A stretch of 64,000 nucleotides of DNA from Psychrobacter aquimaris (GTDB lineage Bacteria > Pseudomonadota > Gammaproteobacteria > Pseudomonadales > Moraxellaceae). Within the stretch, counting starts at the first letter, position 1. Each line of letters begins with the position of its first letter. The notes under the pieces are model-generated. The model had not been told where the DNA came from, searched no databases, and saw only the letters and a program-made list of their open reading frames with translations. Below, piece by piece: positions 8,694 to 17,797 of the stretch. The position numbers were made by a program, and so were the translations under genes. The stretch is from contig NZ_JABASR010000003.1 of assembly GCF_016107525.1 (NCBI RefSeq), forward strand, positions 186,001 through 250,000, in the 5' to 3' direction.

Positions 8694-9389
8694 ATGTCTT
8701 CTGATACATCTGTCCCTATTATCGTGTTTGATGTCAATGAGACGCTACTCGACATTACCACTCTTGAACCATTATTCGCTCGCCTATTTGGCAATAAAAT
8801 GCTACTAAGAGAATGGTTTGCGCAATTGGTGCTATATTCGCAAACCATGACGTTGTCAGGACTGTACACACCTTTTGGTGAGCTTGGCGTCAGTGCCTTA
8901 CAGATGACCGCTGATATTTATAACGTCAGGCTGATAGATAGCGATATCGATGAGTTAAAGGAACGCATGAGCGAAATGCCTGCCCACCCTGATGTAGTAC
9001 CAGCATTAACCAAGCTGCGTGAGGCAGGGTTTCGACTGGTAACGCTGACCAACTCAGCAAGTAGCGCTTCCCCGACCTCGCTTGAAAAGGCAGGCATCAG
9101 CCATTTCTTTGAACAGCATTTTAGTGTTGAAACTGTCAGTAAATTCAAGCCTGCGCCTGAGACTTATCAAATGGTCGCTAAGGAGCTGTCTGTTGAACTG
9201 TCAGATTTGTGCTTAGTCGCTTGTCATCTTTGGGATACGATTGGCGCTCAAGCAGCTGGCTGCCGAGGGGCGTTTCTCACACGACCGCACAATACTTTAT
9301 TATCAGCGCCAAACGTTCCAGCGCCGGACTTTGTAGCAGCAGACCTAACCACGCTTGCCGAACAGATAATTTTTTCCGCTCAAAAATAA
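8694..9389 (+). CDS. Haloacid dehalogenase type II
   Basis: 231 aa HAD-superfamily hydrolase. Motif I is FDVNETLLDI with the nucleophilic Asp, motif II is the LTNSAS segment, motif III is KFKPAPETYQ, and motif IV lies in LCLVACHLWDTIGAQAAG. The region between motifs I and II (ARLFGNKMLLREWFAQL) is characteristic of L-2-haloacid dehalogenases, which hydrolyse short 2-haloacids to hydroxyacids. Motif III-IV spacing is normal, so it looks active. AAAGGA precedes the ATG at a good distance. Some members of this family in marine bacteria have other phosphatase-like substrates, so the substrate is inferred. Confidence 0.88.
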   Translation: MSSDTSVPIIVFDVNETLLDITTLEPLFARLFGNKMLLREWFAQLVLYSQTMTLSGLYTPFGELGVSALQMTADIYNVRLIDSDIDELKERMSEMPAHPDVVPALTKLREAGFRLVTLTNSASSASPTSLEKAGISHFFEQHFSVETVSKFKPAPETYQMVAKELSVELSDLCLVACHLWDTIGAQAAGCRGAFLTRPHNTLLSAPNVPAPDFVAADLTTLAEQIIFSAQK

Positions 9390-9400
9390 TTGCCAATGCC

Positions 9401-9440
9401 AAAAAAATGCCGCCCTATATAAGGACGGCATCTTTGTTTT
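9401..9440. terminator. Bidirectional terminator between the dehalogenase and frmA
   Basis: Stem ATGCCGCCC / GGACGGCAT with one mismatch and loop TATATAA. A 7-A run on one side and a T-rich tail (CTTTGTTTT) on the other let it serve both convergent genes. Confidence 0.75.
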
Positions 9441-9496
9441 ATAGCATTGTTATTTGATAGCGCTAAATTTATAACCAATTTTGTTACGACTAATTT

Positions 9497-10636
<1,140 letters not shown>

Positions 10637-10750
10637 TTAATTAGTTTTATCATTGATTAAACGCAGACCAATTTAGCTTATAGTGCTTACTGAGTAGAGG
10701 CAAGCCACCGTTGTCGCAATCTATAAAAGGTTTGATGCTTACCATTATAG

Positions 10751-10765
10751 TCATTTCTGAAATGA
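10751..10765. promoter_or_regulatory. Candidate operator, palindrome TCATTTC-T-GAAATGA
   Basis: Perfect 7-bp dyad with a 1-nt centre in the frmA / LysR intergenic region. Position and symmetry suit a regulator site; no binding data are available. Confidence 0.4.
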
Positions 10766-10777
10766 TAACAATGTGCT

Positions 10778-10791
10778 ATATTTGCAAATAT
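10778..10791. promoter_or_regulatory. Candidate operator, palindrome ATATTTGCAAATAT
   Basis: Perfect 14-bp palindrome 23 bp upstream of the LysR start codon and 13 bp from the first palindrome. It could be an autoregulatory LysR site or overlap a -10 element. Confidence 0.4.
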
Positions 10792-10813
10792 CTTTTACAC
10801 AGTGGTAATAATC

Positions 10814-11692
10814 ATGCGCTGGGATGGTATTAGCGAGTTTGTTTATGTGGCAGAGTACGAGAGCTTCACACGTGCGGCAAAAGAGTTGGGCATCTCAACC
10901 GCGCAAGTCAGTCGGCAGATAAGCGCCTTAGAGAAGCGACTCAATATTAAACTGCTGTATCGCACGACTCGTAAGGTATCACTGACTGAAGAAGGTCGCG
11001 TGTTTTATCAGCACTGCCGCGGTGTGCTCGATGGCTTGGATGCGGCTGAACAAGCAGTAAGTAACTTACAATCAAAACCCCAAGGTAGAATCAAACTGAC
11101 CGCTCCTGTCACCTATGGCGAGCAGCAATTATTGCCGCTGGTCAATGACTTCATGGTGCAATATAGTGATATCGAAGTGACGGCTTTTTTGAGCAATCAA
11201 AAAATTGATTTGGTTGATGGCGGCTATGATTTAGCGATTCGTATTGGTAAATTAAGCGACTCAACCATGATGGCAAAAAAACTTAGCCATCGTACCAATT
11301 TCGTCTGTGCCGCGCCTGCTTATCTCAAAAAACATGGCACACCCCATTCTTTGAGCGAGTTGAGTCAACATAACTGCTTACTTGGTACGCGTGATTATTG
11401 GCATTTTATAGATTCTAAAAAAGATGCTGATAAAGAAAAAAACATGCGCGTGTCTGGCACTGTGCAATATAACAGCGGTCACAGCCTAGTTGATGCCGCT
11501 CTAAAAGGTTTAGGTATTGTGCAGCTACCTGATTATTATGTGCAAAAATACTTAGCATCAGGTGCGCTGGTTAGCTTATTAGATAACTACAGAGAGCCTG
11601 AAGAAAGTATCTGGGCCATATATCCGCACAATCGTCATTTATCGCCAAAGATTAGATTGCTGGTAGATTATCTAGCAGAGTGCTTGGCTTAG
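10814..11692 (+). CDS. LysR-family transcriptional regulator, divergent from frmA
   Basis: 292 aa from the ATG at 10814; a GTG four codons upstream is also possible, but MRWDGISEFV is the usual LysR opening. The winged HTH is ESFTRAAKELGISTAQVSRQISALEKRL, split here as ESFTRAAKELGIS and TAQVSRQISALEKRL, within residues 1-60. The C-terminal part is a LysR substrate domain of the short CrgA/DsdC-like kind with GRIKLTAPVTYGEQQLLPLV and a late GLGIVQLPDYY block. It most likely regulates frmA and itself through the shared promoter region. The effector is unknown, though an aldehyde or thiol adduct would be logical. Confidence 0.88.
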   Translation: MRWDGISEFVYVAEYESFTRAAKELGISTAQVSRQISALEKRLNIKLLYRTTRKVSLTEEGRVFYQHCRGVLDGLDAAEQAVSNLQSKPQGRIKLTAPVTYGEQQLLPLVNDFMVQYSDIEVTAFLSNQKIDLVDGGYDLAIRIGKLSDSTMMAKKLSHRTNFVCAAPAYLKKHGTPHSLSELSQHNCLLGTRDYWHFIDSKKDADKEKNMRVSGTVQYNSGHSLVDAALKGLGIVQLPDYYVQKYLASGALVSLLDNYREPEESIWAIYPHNRHLSPKIRLLVDYLAECLA

Positions 11693-11706
11693 TGATCCGT
11701 TAAATC

Positions 11707-11907
11707 GTGATGAATTGCGAGCAAAGCGTCGCCATCGACTTACCACAAAAAATCCTCATCAGTGAAGACGCCGATAAAAAGGTCTGGTTGTCTTACAACA
11801 ATCCTGAATATCTAAAAGAGCGTCATAATATAAAAGGTTGCGATACTGAGATAGATAATATCGCAAAAGCCCTTAATGGCGTTAGTAAAGCAGCAGTTGC
11901 GAAATAA
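11707..11907 (+). pseudogene. DUF302 protein, C-terminal remnant
   Basis: The 66 residues match the C-terminal half of DUF302 proteins: the block CEQSVAIDLPQKILISED, then WLSYNNPEYLKERH and GCDTEIDNIAKAL, is highly typical. Full proteins are about 130-150 aa, and the N-terminal half (normally ending just before the CEQS block) is missing. An in-frame TAA lies two codons upstream, and the LysR stop is only 14 bp upstream, so the truncation junction is right behind the LysR gene. There is no good ribosome-binding site. The reading frame that remains is intact, so the truncation may be recent, or a short product could still be made from the GTG/ATG at 11707/11710. Confidence 0.75.
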
Positions 11908-11932
11908 TCTTTAGGTGCAAACCTGAATAAAC

Positions 11933-11969
11933 AAAAAGGTGAATAGCAAAAGCATAATCCACCTTTTTT
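11933..11969. terminator. Bidirectional hairpin terminator
   Basis: AAAAAGGTGAAT pairs with ATCCACCTTTTT (one mismatch) around a 12-nt loop. A-run and T-run flanks serve the DUF302 remnant/LysR transcript and the convergent DUF4031 gene. Confidence 0.7.
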
Positions 11970-12019
11970 ATATCCTTAAAAGATTAACTTATTAACAATC
12001 CTCAGAAAATGCTACTTGC

Positions 12020-12298
12020 TCATATAACTCTGTTTTGATCATGTAGCTCTATTTTTAACTTCTTCGCACACTCGATAATCTTTTTTCGACCAGCAGGTAT
12101 AGCGCCATATTCAATCGCCGTTTCTCGCATTTGTACCGTGACGTCATAGTGCGGATAACTGGCATTACGGTGAAATAAGCGCTTATCCACTTCAATCAGT
12201 GCGGCAAAATCATGCAGCTCTTGCAATGTATCAGCCAGCATATGGCACCATTTATAGCCTTTAAATTCTATCTGCATAAAATCTACGTATATCGCCAT
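12020..12298 (-). CDS. DUF4031 domain-containing protein
   Basis: 92 aa, close to the full length of this small family. Recognisable features are the opening MAIYVDF, the WCHMLADTLQELHDFAALI block, FHRNASYPHYDVT and the RETAIEYGAI segment. The conserved His and Asp residues suggest a metal- or nucleotide-linked role, but no function is established. A strong AAAGGAGG ribosome-binding site lies just before the ATG. It follows the transglutaminase gene downstream by 67 bp in the opposite sense of order (it is transcribed after it on the same strand), so it could be read through from that operon. Confidence 0.8.
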   Translation of the reverse strand: MAIYVDFMQIEFKGYKWCHMLADTLQELHDFAALIEVDKRLFHRNASYPHYDVTVQMRETAIEYGAIPAGRKKIIECAKKLKIELHDQNRVI

Positions 12299-12365
12299 AG
12301 AGCGGCCTCCTTTATTATCTTTAATCTCTTACCATGTGCTAAACAACGCTTTCACAAAATAGCCA

Positions 12366-14675
12366 TCAAAATAATTCACTCGCATCTTTCTTTAGCTGTT
12401 TGAGTACAGTTTGATATTCGCTATTGCTGATTTCAAGTGTGCTTAGACGTCCATAACGCAGTTGACGATAGTCCTGCCTCATCTGCATGATTTTTGCTTG
12501 GACAATATCTGAATGGCCACTATCTGTTAGCTTACAAGCTTTACTGCTATCAGTGCTACGTGAAACATTTACATCGCTATTTGCATCACTATTGATATCA
12601 TTGGCTCGATCATTAACAGCCCTAGCCAAGCGCTCAAGCCAAGCCAACTGTCCTTCACTTTCATCACGAGCAAGTGATTTATCCGCTTTACCAATACGTT
12701 TTGATAGCTGTGCAAGCGGCAGGTCTGCTGGATGCCAGCGCTTGCGGCGGCGTTGCCAAATGACAAAGACTAAAATAGTCATGACGGTAATAGCACTTGC
12801 TGTCAACCAAATAATTTGCTGCATTACTGAGCGGATGTTAAACCATTTGAGCAGCGAGTCAGCTTGTTTGTCCTGATCGTAACCGACGACGTCTTTTTGC
12901 CAATAATAACTGGCTTGATCTGAGAGGCGGCGTAAGGTTTGTAGCATTTGATACTGCTGATAGCTGATTTGTGCGCTAGTGCCATCACCGAACATTGCCG
13001 CTCCTCGTGCCTGCGTCAGCGCATCCATCCCTTGCTCGACACGCTCAGGTGCAACAAAAGCAGTCGGATCGACACGTACCCAGCCTTGACCCTCAAGCCA
13101 AACCTCCGTCCAAGCGTGCGCATCCTTTTGCCGCACTTCCCACACATTGCCACCGCGGCTCAGCTCACCACCTTGATAGCCTGCGACGACGCGTGCGGGT
13201 ATGCCCGCAGCGCGCAGCATAAAGGTAAAACTGGAAGAATAATGCTCACAAAACCCCGCTTTAGTCTCAAATAAAAACTCGTCAATACGGTTATTATTCA
13301 GCCGTGGCGGTGATAGTGTATAACGAAATTCTGTTTGGTTAATCCAGCGTTCAATAGCCGCCATATAGCGTACAGGATCTGATCCTGATTGCGCAAATAA
13401 CTGCTGTGCCAGTGCTCGTGCTTGCGGATTTCCGTCATCTGGCAAGGCAAGATTCAGACGCCGCAACTCATCTGAAAGAACAGGGTCAATACGCATCGGT
13501 GCAAATTGAAATACTTCATAGCGTAACTGCTGAGTGACGGGCTGATCTTTTAATAAGGTAAAGTTTGAAGTAATACTGACATCTTGGCGCTGGGCAAAAG
13601 GATAATCAAGTCCAAATAGCCAGTTTTGCTGCGTTGGCTCTAGGATAATCTCATAGCTGGTAGGGGCAACTTTTACTTCATCAGGGACAGTTGCAAAGGC
13701 ATTCTCAATCCAAGATGGCATTTGCGGTGCAGGCCGCCATTGTTGTTGCTGAGGGCTAGGACGCCAAGTAATTCCATCAAAGTCGCTAAAAACCAAACCG
13801 CGCCAATACAACTGCTGTTGCGGCGGGCGATTCTCTGTAAACTCTACCCGAAACGCCAGCTCAGTCGATTGTCCCAAATTGGCAAAATCACCGGGCGACA
13901 TACTGTCGGAAACGCCAGTGGTTGCTTGCTGACCTGATAGCTGCACTGACCATAATGGTGGCAAACGCGGGAAGAACAAAAATAGCACGACTAATAATGG
14001 TAATGCCCCAATAGCCAGCACACCTAAAGTACGCAAGCGACCATCACCGCGAGTGTTGCCATCATCATTGAGCGCAATAAATGCCAATAATATGATAACC
14101 GCACCCACAATCACTTCTAAAGTCGTAACCAGACCTTGATCCATCAAAAACAGCGCGGCAAGGACAAACAGTGATAAATTTAAGACCACATAAGCATCAC
14201 GCCGCTTATACATCTCCCACAGCTTGCTGATGAGACAGAGCACTAAAAATGCCACGCCCATATCCAGTCCAAACGCCGTATTGTAAGTCAGCCATAGACC
14301 TGCCAAACCCAATAAAAAGCCGAGCATTTGCATGCCTTGATAGACACGTTTTAAATGCGCTATTTTTTTAAACTTAGCTTTTATAGGCGGCAGCTGTGCG
14401 GCGATGCTGACCACCGCAAAACCTATCAACCAAAACGGCAAATGCGCAGCATGAGGTAAGATAATGACAACTTGAGCAATTAGTACCCAATAATAAGCAG
14501 GCAAGGCGAATAGCTTACGATACCATTTGGCAGCGCTATCCTGTAGAGAACGATCAGTGACGTTTTGACCCAGTGCCAACTGCTCAAAGCTTGTGGGACT
14601 TGTTTCAGGGAAACCTATAAATGTGTTTTCAGCTTCCTTTGTAGGGAATTTTTTAGAGTTGCTCCTATTAGTCAT
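12366..14675 (-). CDS. tgpA: TgpA-type transmembrane transglutaminase (DUF3488 / transglutaminase-like / DUF4129)
   Basis: 769 aa from the ATG at 14675; the frame stays open to a GTG at 14702, but this ATG makes an ATGA overlap with the DUF58 stop and is preferred. About six membrane segments lie in the first 230 residues (DUF3488), then a periplasmic transglutaminase core with Cys in FCEHYSSSF (about 475), His in DAHAWTEVW (about 520) and Asp in VRVDPTAF (about 537), so the triad is intact. One more membrane helix near residue 625 is followed by a cytosolic DUF4129 tail. TgpA in Pseudomonas is essential and linked to the envelope; here it closes a MoxR-DUF58-TgpA operon. Confidence 0.9.
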   Translation of the reverse strand: MTNRSNSKKFPTKEAENTFIGFPETSPTSFEQLALGQNVTDRSLQDSAAKWYRKLFALPAYYWVLIAQVVIILPHAAHLPFWLIGFAVVSIAAQLPPIKAKFKKIAHLKRVYQGMQMLGFLLGLAGLWLTYNTAFGLDMGVAFLVLCLISKLWEMYKRRDAYVVLNLSLFVLAALFLMDQGLVTTLEVIVGAVIILLAFIALNDDGNTRGDGRLRTLGVLAIGALPLLVVLFLFFPRLPPLWSVQLSGQQATTGVSDSMSPGDFANLGQSTELAFRVEFTENRPPQQQLYWRGLVFSDFDGITWRPSPQQQQWRPAPQMPSWIENAFATVPDEVKVAPTSYEIILEPTQQNWLFGLDYPFAQRQDVSITSNFTLLKDQPVTQQLRYEVFQFAPMRIDPVLSDELRRLNLALPDDGNPQARALAQQLFAQSGSDPVRYMAAIERWINQTEFRYTLSPPRLNNNRIDEFLFETKAGFCEHYSSSFTFMLRAAGIPARVVAGYQGGELSRGGNVWEVRQKDAHAWTEVWLEGQGWVRVDPTAFVAPERVEQGMDALTQARGAAMFGDGTSAQISYQQYQMLQTLRRLSDQASYYWQKDVVGYDQDKQADSLLKWFNIRSVMQQIIWLTASAITVMTILVFVIWQRRRKRWHPADLPLAQLSKRIGKADKSLARDESEGQLAWLERLARAVNDRANDINSDANSDVNVSRSTDSSKACKLTDSGHSDIVQAKIMQMRQDYRQLRYGRLSTLEISNSEYQTVLKQLKKDASELF

Positions 14676-15688
14676 TGTGCTTTCGCCAACCTTAACAAGC
14701 ACGCTTGTGCAAAACTATCGCCTTCACCCATTGGTGCAGCTAAATGCGTGTCATTTGGTAAGCGCATATGAAATGTCACGCCCAGTTCACCTAATTTCAT
14801 CACCCCATACGTCAGTTGTGCGAGTTTTTGCTCATGATGTGCTGCTGGCATATCCGCATAATCTAACGTTTGCTCATGACCCACAGGATCCGCAAAGTGC
14901 TTGGTAAACATACCCTGACCTCGTGCCACATGCCCCCAAGAGACACGCGCAAGTGACTCACCTTCGATATAATTATCTAGCCGCTCAAAGTCATCCTGTC
15001 CTTGTCGATACTGCCCACCTGTTGGTAGATCCTCCAAGCTTGCAACTGAATACTGTACTTGCCAGTCAAATACTTCAGGTTTCGGATATACCCAAGCCTT
15101 ACGCGCAAAATAGACATAAGACCAAGCACGCATGATTCCTAAAGGATAAACCGTTTTAATTTTTAGCCTTGGTAATTCAAATTGACCACGGTTGTAGGTC
15201 TGGACAGGGAGTCGGATAATCTGCTCACCTTGTAACTTCGTGATGAGCATGGCGCTGTACCCATTCGTACTACTTTTACCCTTTTGGTCAGCTGATTGCT
15301 CAAATTCAAACAATAACTGCCGTCTTGGTTGACGACTCTCACTGTTCAGTTGCAGTGTAACCAAGGCAGGAGTACCTGCCTCTGTCATAGTTACTTCTAG
15401 CAAACGCACTTGTAGACCTGATATGTGCGCAAAAGTGACATGAAAGCTAATCAACCAGACGCTGACAAGATAAAAACACAAGCCAAGCACCAAGTTGTTG
15501 CCATAGTTGATACCCGCAATAAAAGTAATCACTAATAGCACGGCAAACAGCAGGCCTTCACGACTAAAAAAAATATAGACATTACGTAGATTGAGGGCAG
15601 CACTGTCATTTTTGGGTGCACGTGAGGCAAACCAACGGCTAAGTGCTGACTTGATTGGTACGGTTAAGGCCTTTGGTAAAAAGCTCAT
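14672..15688 (-). CDS. DUF58 domain-containing membrane protein
   Basis: 338 aa. Two membrane helices near residues 45-90 (LLFAVLLVITFIAGI and NNLVLGLCFYLVSVWLI) precede a soluble part with the DUF58 core DDFERLDNYIEGESLARVSW. These proteins act beside a MoxR ATPase and a TgpA transglutaminase, probably as a partner on a VWA-like fold. The stop overlaps the tgpA ATG by 4 bp. The gap to the MoxR gene upstream is 108 bp. The exact role is unknown in any organism; the call rests on family motif and gene order. Confidence 0.88.
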   Translation of the reverse strand: MSFLPKALTVPIKSALSRWFASRAPKNDSAALNLRNVYIFFSREGLLFAVLLVITFIAGINYGNNLVLGLCFYLVSVWLISFHVTFAHISGLQVRLLEVTMTEAGTPALVTLQLNSESRQPRRQLLFEFEQSADQKGKSSTNGYSAMLITKLQGEQIIRLPVQTYNRGQFELPRLKIKTVYPLGIMRAWSYVYFARKAWVYPKPEVFDWQVQYSVASLEDLPTGGQYRQGQDDFERLDNYIEGESLARVSWGHVARGQGMFTKHFADPVGHEQTLDYADMPAAHHEQKLAQLTYGVMKLGELGVTFHMRLPNDTHLAAPMGEGDSFAQACLLRLAKAQ

Positions 15689-15796
15689 GACTACCCTATT
15701 CTTGCCATGTAATTGACTATGTGATTAGTATTCGGATAATAGGTTCGAAGATGGTGCCATGTATCGAATCACGGTTTGAACTGCGGACATGGACTG

Positions 15797-16831
15797 CTAA
15801 ACGATGACCGGCACTTCTGCTAATATACGTTGTGCGATGGTCTGCGTCGCTTGCCCACCAGTCACATGAGCTGGGACAAAACGCTGACCGAGACGATGAT
15901 CCGTGACCGCGGCAAACACCGCTTGAATATCCTCAGGTGTCACTTCCATATGCCCCGATACGTACGCATAAGCCTGCGCGGCACGCTGTAGCGACAACAC
16001 ACCACGCGGTGATAAGCCATGATACTCGGAGCTTGCTCGTGTCTTTGCGACCAATCTCTGTAGATAATCTAAGACCACATCCGCAACATAAACTTGTTTA
16101 ACACCTTGTTGCGCTAATAAGACCGCCTCGGTATCAAGCACCGTATCTAGTCTTTTTAGTAGCTCGCGGCGATCCTGACCTTTTAATAGCTCGCGCTCTG
16201 CGTTAGGTGACGGATAGCCGAGCGACAAGCATAGTAAGAATCTATCCAGCTGCGATTCAGGGAGCGGATAGACACCTGCTTGCTGTAGAGGATTTTGGGT
16301 CGCAATGACAAAAAACGGCTGCGGCAAAGGATAGGTTTGCCCATCTTGGGTGACTTGCCGTTCTTCCATCGCTTCTAGTAACGCGCTTTGCGTCTTTGGG
16401 CTAGAGCGATTAATTTCATCAGCGAGTAGCAGCTGAGTAAAAATAGGCCCAGGGCGAAACTCAAACTGCTGTTTACTTTGATCATAAATACTCATACCTA
16501 AGATATCTGCTGGCAGCATATCATTGGTGAACTGTACACGACTAAAGCTCAAGCCTAATAATTGCGCCAAGCCTTGCGCCAACGTCGTCTTTCCCATACC
16601 CGGTAGATCTTGCAGCAACAGATGTCCACCTGCCAAAACCCCACTAAGCGCAAGCTTAACCACTTGCGGCTTATCTAGCACAATGTGATTTAACGGCGTT
16701 ATGAGCTGGGCAATTTTCTGCTGATTGTGACGATAGTCAGCAGCGCTAAAGGTCGACGTATTAATCACCTCTGCTGCTGATTGATGTGGTGTTGTAATGG
16801 CTCTATCGATAGCTGCGTGGGTCATAGTCAA
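15797..16831 (-). CDS. MoxR-family AAA+ ATPase
   Basis: 344 aa. Walker A is LPGMGKTTLAQGLAQLLG (about residue 74) and Walker B with its sensor region is LLADEINRSSPKTQSALLEA (about 135), typical of MoxR proteins. VIATQNPLQQAGVYPLPESQ and the C-terminal lid segment YHGLSPRGVLSLQRAA complete the family pattern. MoxR ATPases act as chaperones for maturation or assembly of partner complexes; here the partners are the DUF58 and TgpA proteins that follow in the same operon. A poorly conserved 20-residue N-terminal leader precedes the fold. Confidence 0.92.
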   Translation of the reverse strand: MTMTHAAIDRAITTPHQSAAEVINTSTFSAADYRHNQQKIAQLITPLNHIVLDKPQVVKLALSGVLAGGHLLLQDLPGMGKTTLAQGLAQLLGLSFSRVQFTNDMLPADILGMSIYDQSKQQFEFRPGPIFTQLLLADEINRSSPKTQSALLEAMEERQVTQDGQTYPLPQPFFVIATQNPLQQAGVYPLPESQLDRFLLCLSLGYPSPNAERELLKGQDRRELLKRLDTVLDTEAVLLAQQGVKQVYVADVVLDYLQRLVAKTRASSEYHGLSPRGVLSLQRAAQAYAYVSGHMEVTPEDIQAVFAAVTDHRLGQRFVPAHVTGGQATQTIAQRILAEVPVIV

Positions 16832-16863
16832 TTATTGGCTCATTTTTTATGGGATTAATGTTT

Positions 16864-17037
16864 CTAGGGCGTGTTCTTATTTTGAAAATGGTGATAAAAA
16901 TGAGATAAATGGCAGCCAAACAAAAGAATAGCGCAGATAATATCAAGATATTAACCAACCGTTTGACGTGGTTTGGCAAGATTTAACCGTTTTTAGCCCA
17001 TTTAGTCGCTTTCGTTTAGATTGAGGACACGCCATAG
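16864..17037. mobile_element. Candidate MITE-like element, 174 bp with imperfect terminal inverted repeats
   Basis: The left end CTAGGGCGTGTTCT and the reverse complement of the right end, CTATGGCGTGTCCT, match at 12 of 14 positions. The interior carries no open frame of note. It fills almost the whole gap between the MoxR and cytochrome genes. No target duplication outside the repeats is clear, so the true ends may differ by a few bases. No second copy is in this window; multicopy status is untested. Confidence 0.5.
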
Positions 17038-17045
17038 ATTGGCTA

Positions 17046-17516
17046 TTATTTTGAGTCATCTTCAGCTATCGGTGCGGCGGCACGAAGCGTTGACAGATAA
17101 GCGATTACATCCGCGCGTTCTTGGGCATCGGGCATCGGGTTTGACAGCATTTTTGAATCTAGCATGGCTGTTTCCGCATCCGCAATATAAGGGTCGAGTG
17201 TTTGCGCATCCCATACCCAACCTGATGTTTTTAACCCGTCACTATAGGTGTAATCTTCTAGCTCAGCGGCTGGCGCACCGTATATATTCATCAGCTGCGG
17301 ACCTTTTTTATTGAGACCCGCATTCAGCTGATGACATTGACCACAAGCATCTTGATAAATGATCGCACCATTATCAGCATCACCTTCCGTATAGAGCGGC
17401 AATGTCACAGGAGCACGATGATCAGGTGGAGTACGTTCCCCGCAAGCACTGAGCAATAAAATAGCAGCAAATATACTGCTTATTTGATATTTATTAATGA
17501 TAGGCATTTTCGGCAA
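17046..17516 (-). CDS. Cytochrome c family lipoprotein
   Basis: 156 aa. The signal peptide ends in the lipobox LLLSAC (Cys about residue 25), so the protein should be lipid-anchored. A single haem-binding motif CGQCH lies at about residue 58-62, and the sixth-ligand Met is probably in SKMLSNPMPDAQERADVIAY, where NPMPD is typical of class I (cytochrome c550-like) proteins. The sequence KKGPQLMNIYG after the CXXCH is the usual GP-L-G segment. It would carry electrons in the periplasm, but its partner is not adjacent. Two possible starts, three codons apart (MPKMPIIN), do not affect the mature protein. Confidence 0.88.
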   Translation of the reverse strand: MPKMPIINKYQISSIFAAILLLSACGERTPPDHRAPVTLPLYTEGDADNGAIIYQDACGQCHQLNAGLNKKGPQLMNIYGAPAAELEDYTYSDGLKTSGWVWDAQTLDPYIADAETAMLDSKMLSNPMPDAQERADVIAYLSTLRAAAPIAEDDSK

Positions 17517-17797
17517 TCTTTGGTTGGGGAATGTCAGCTATAGGTGAACAGTACAAATAATGAAGTCAGGGTCAAACACATGCAAAGTGGAACCCTCTTC
17601 ACATCTAAACAGCTGCTTGTAAAAACATAACGTTATTTATTAGGATATATCGAGCCAATAAACAACGCTTATAGGACAGTTTGAGTAATGCTGTTGTAAT
17701 GTATGACCATAAAGAATTTATGAAATATTCAGCCGTGTAGAATATTCTATAAATAAGCACTGTTGATAGTTGCATATCAAACGCACTCTAAATGTCT

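Noticed and set aside
12487..13274. Plus-strand frames of 65-129 codons opposite the tgpA gene
   Set aside because: The antisense gene has an intact transglutaminase triad; the plus frames show no coding features.
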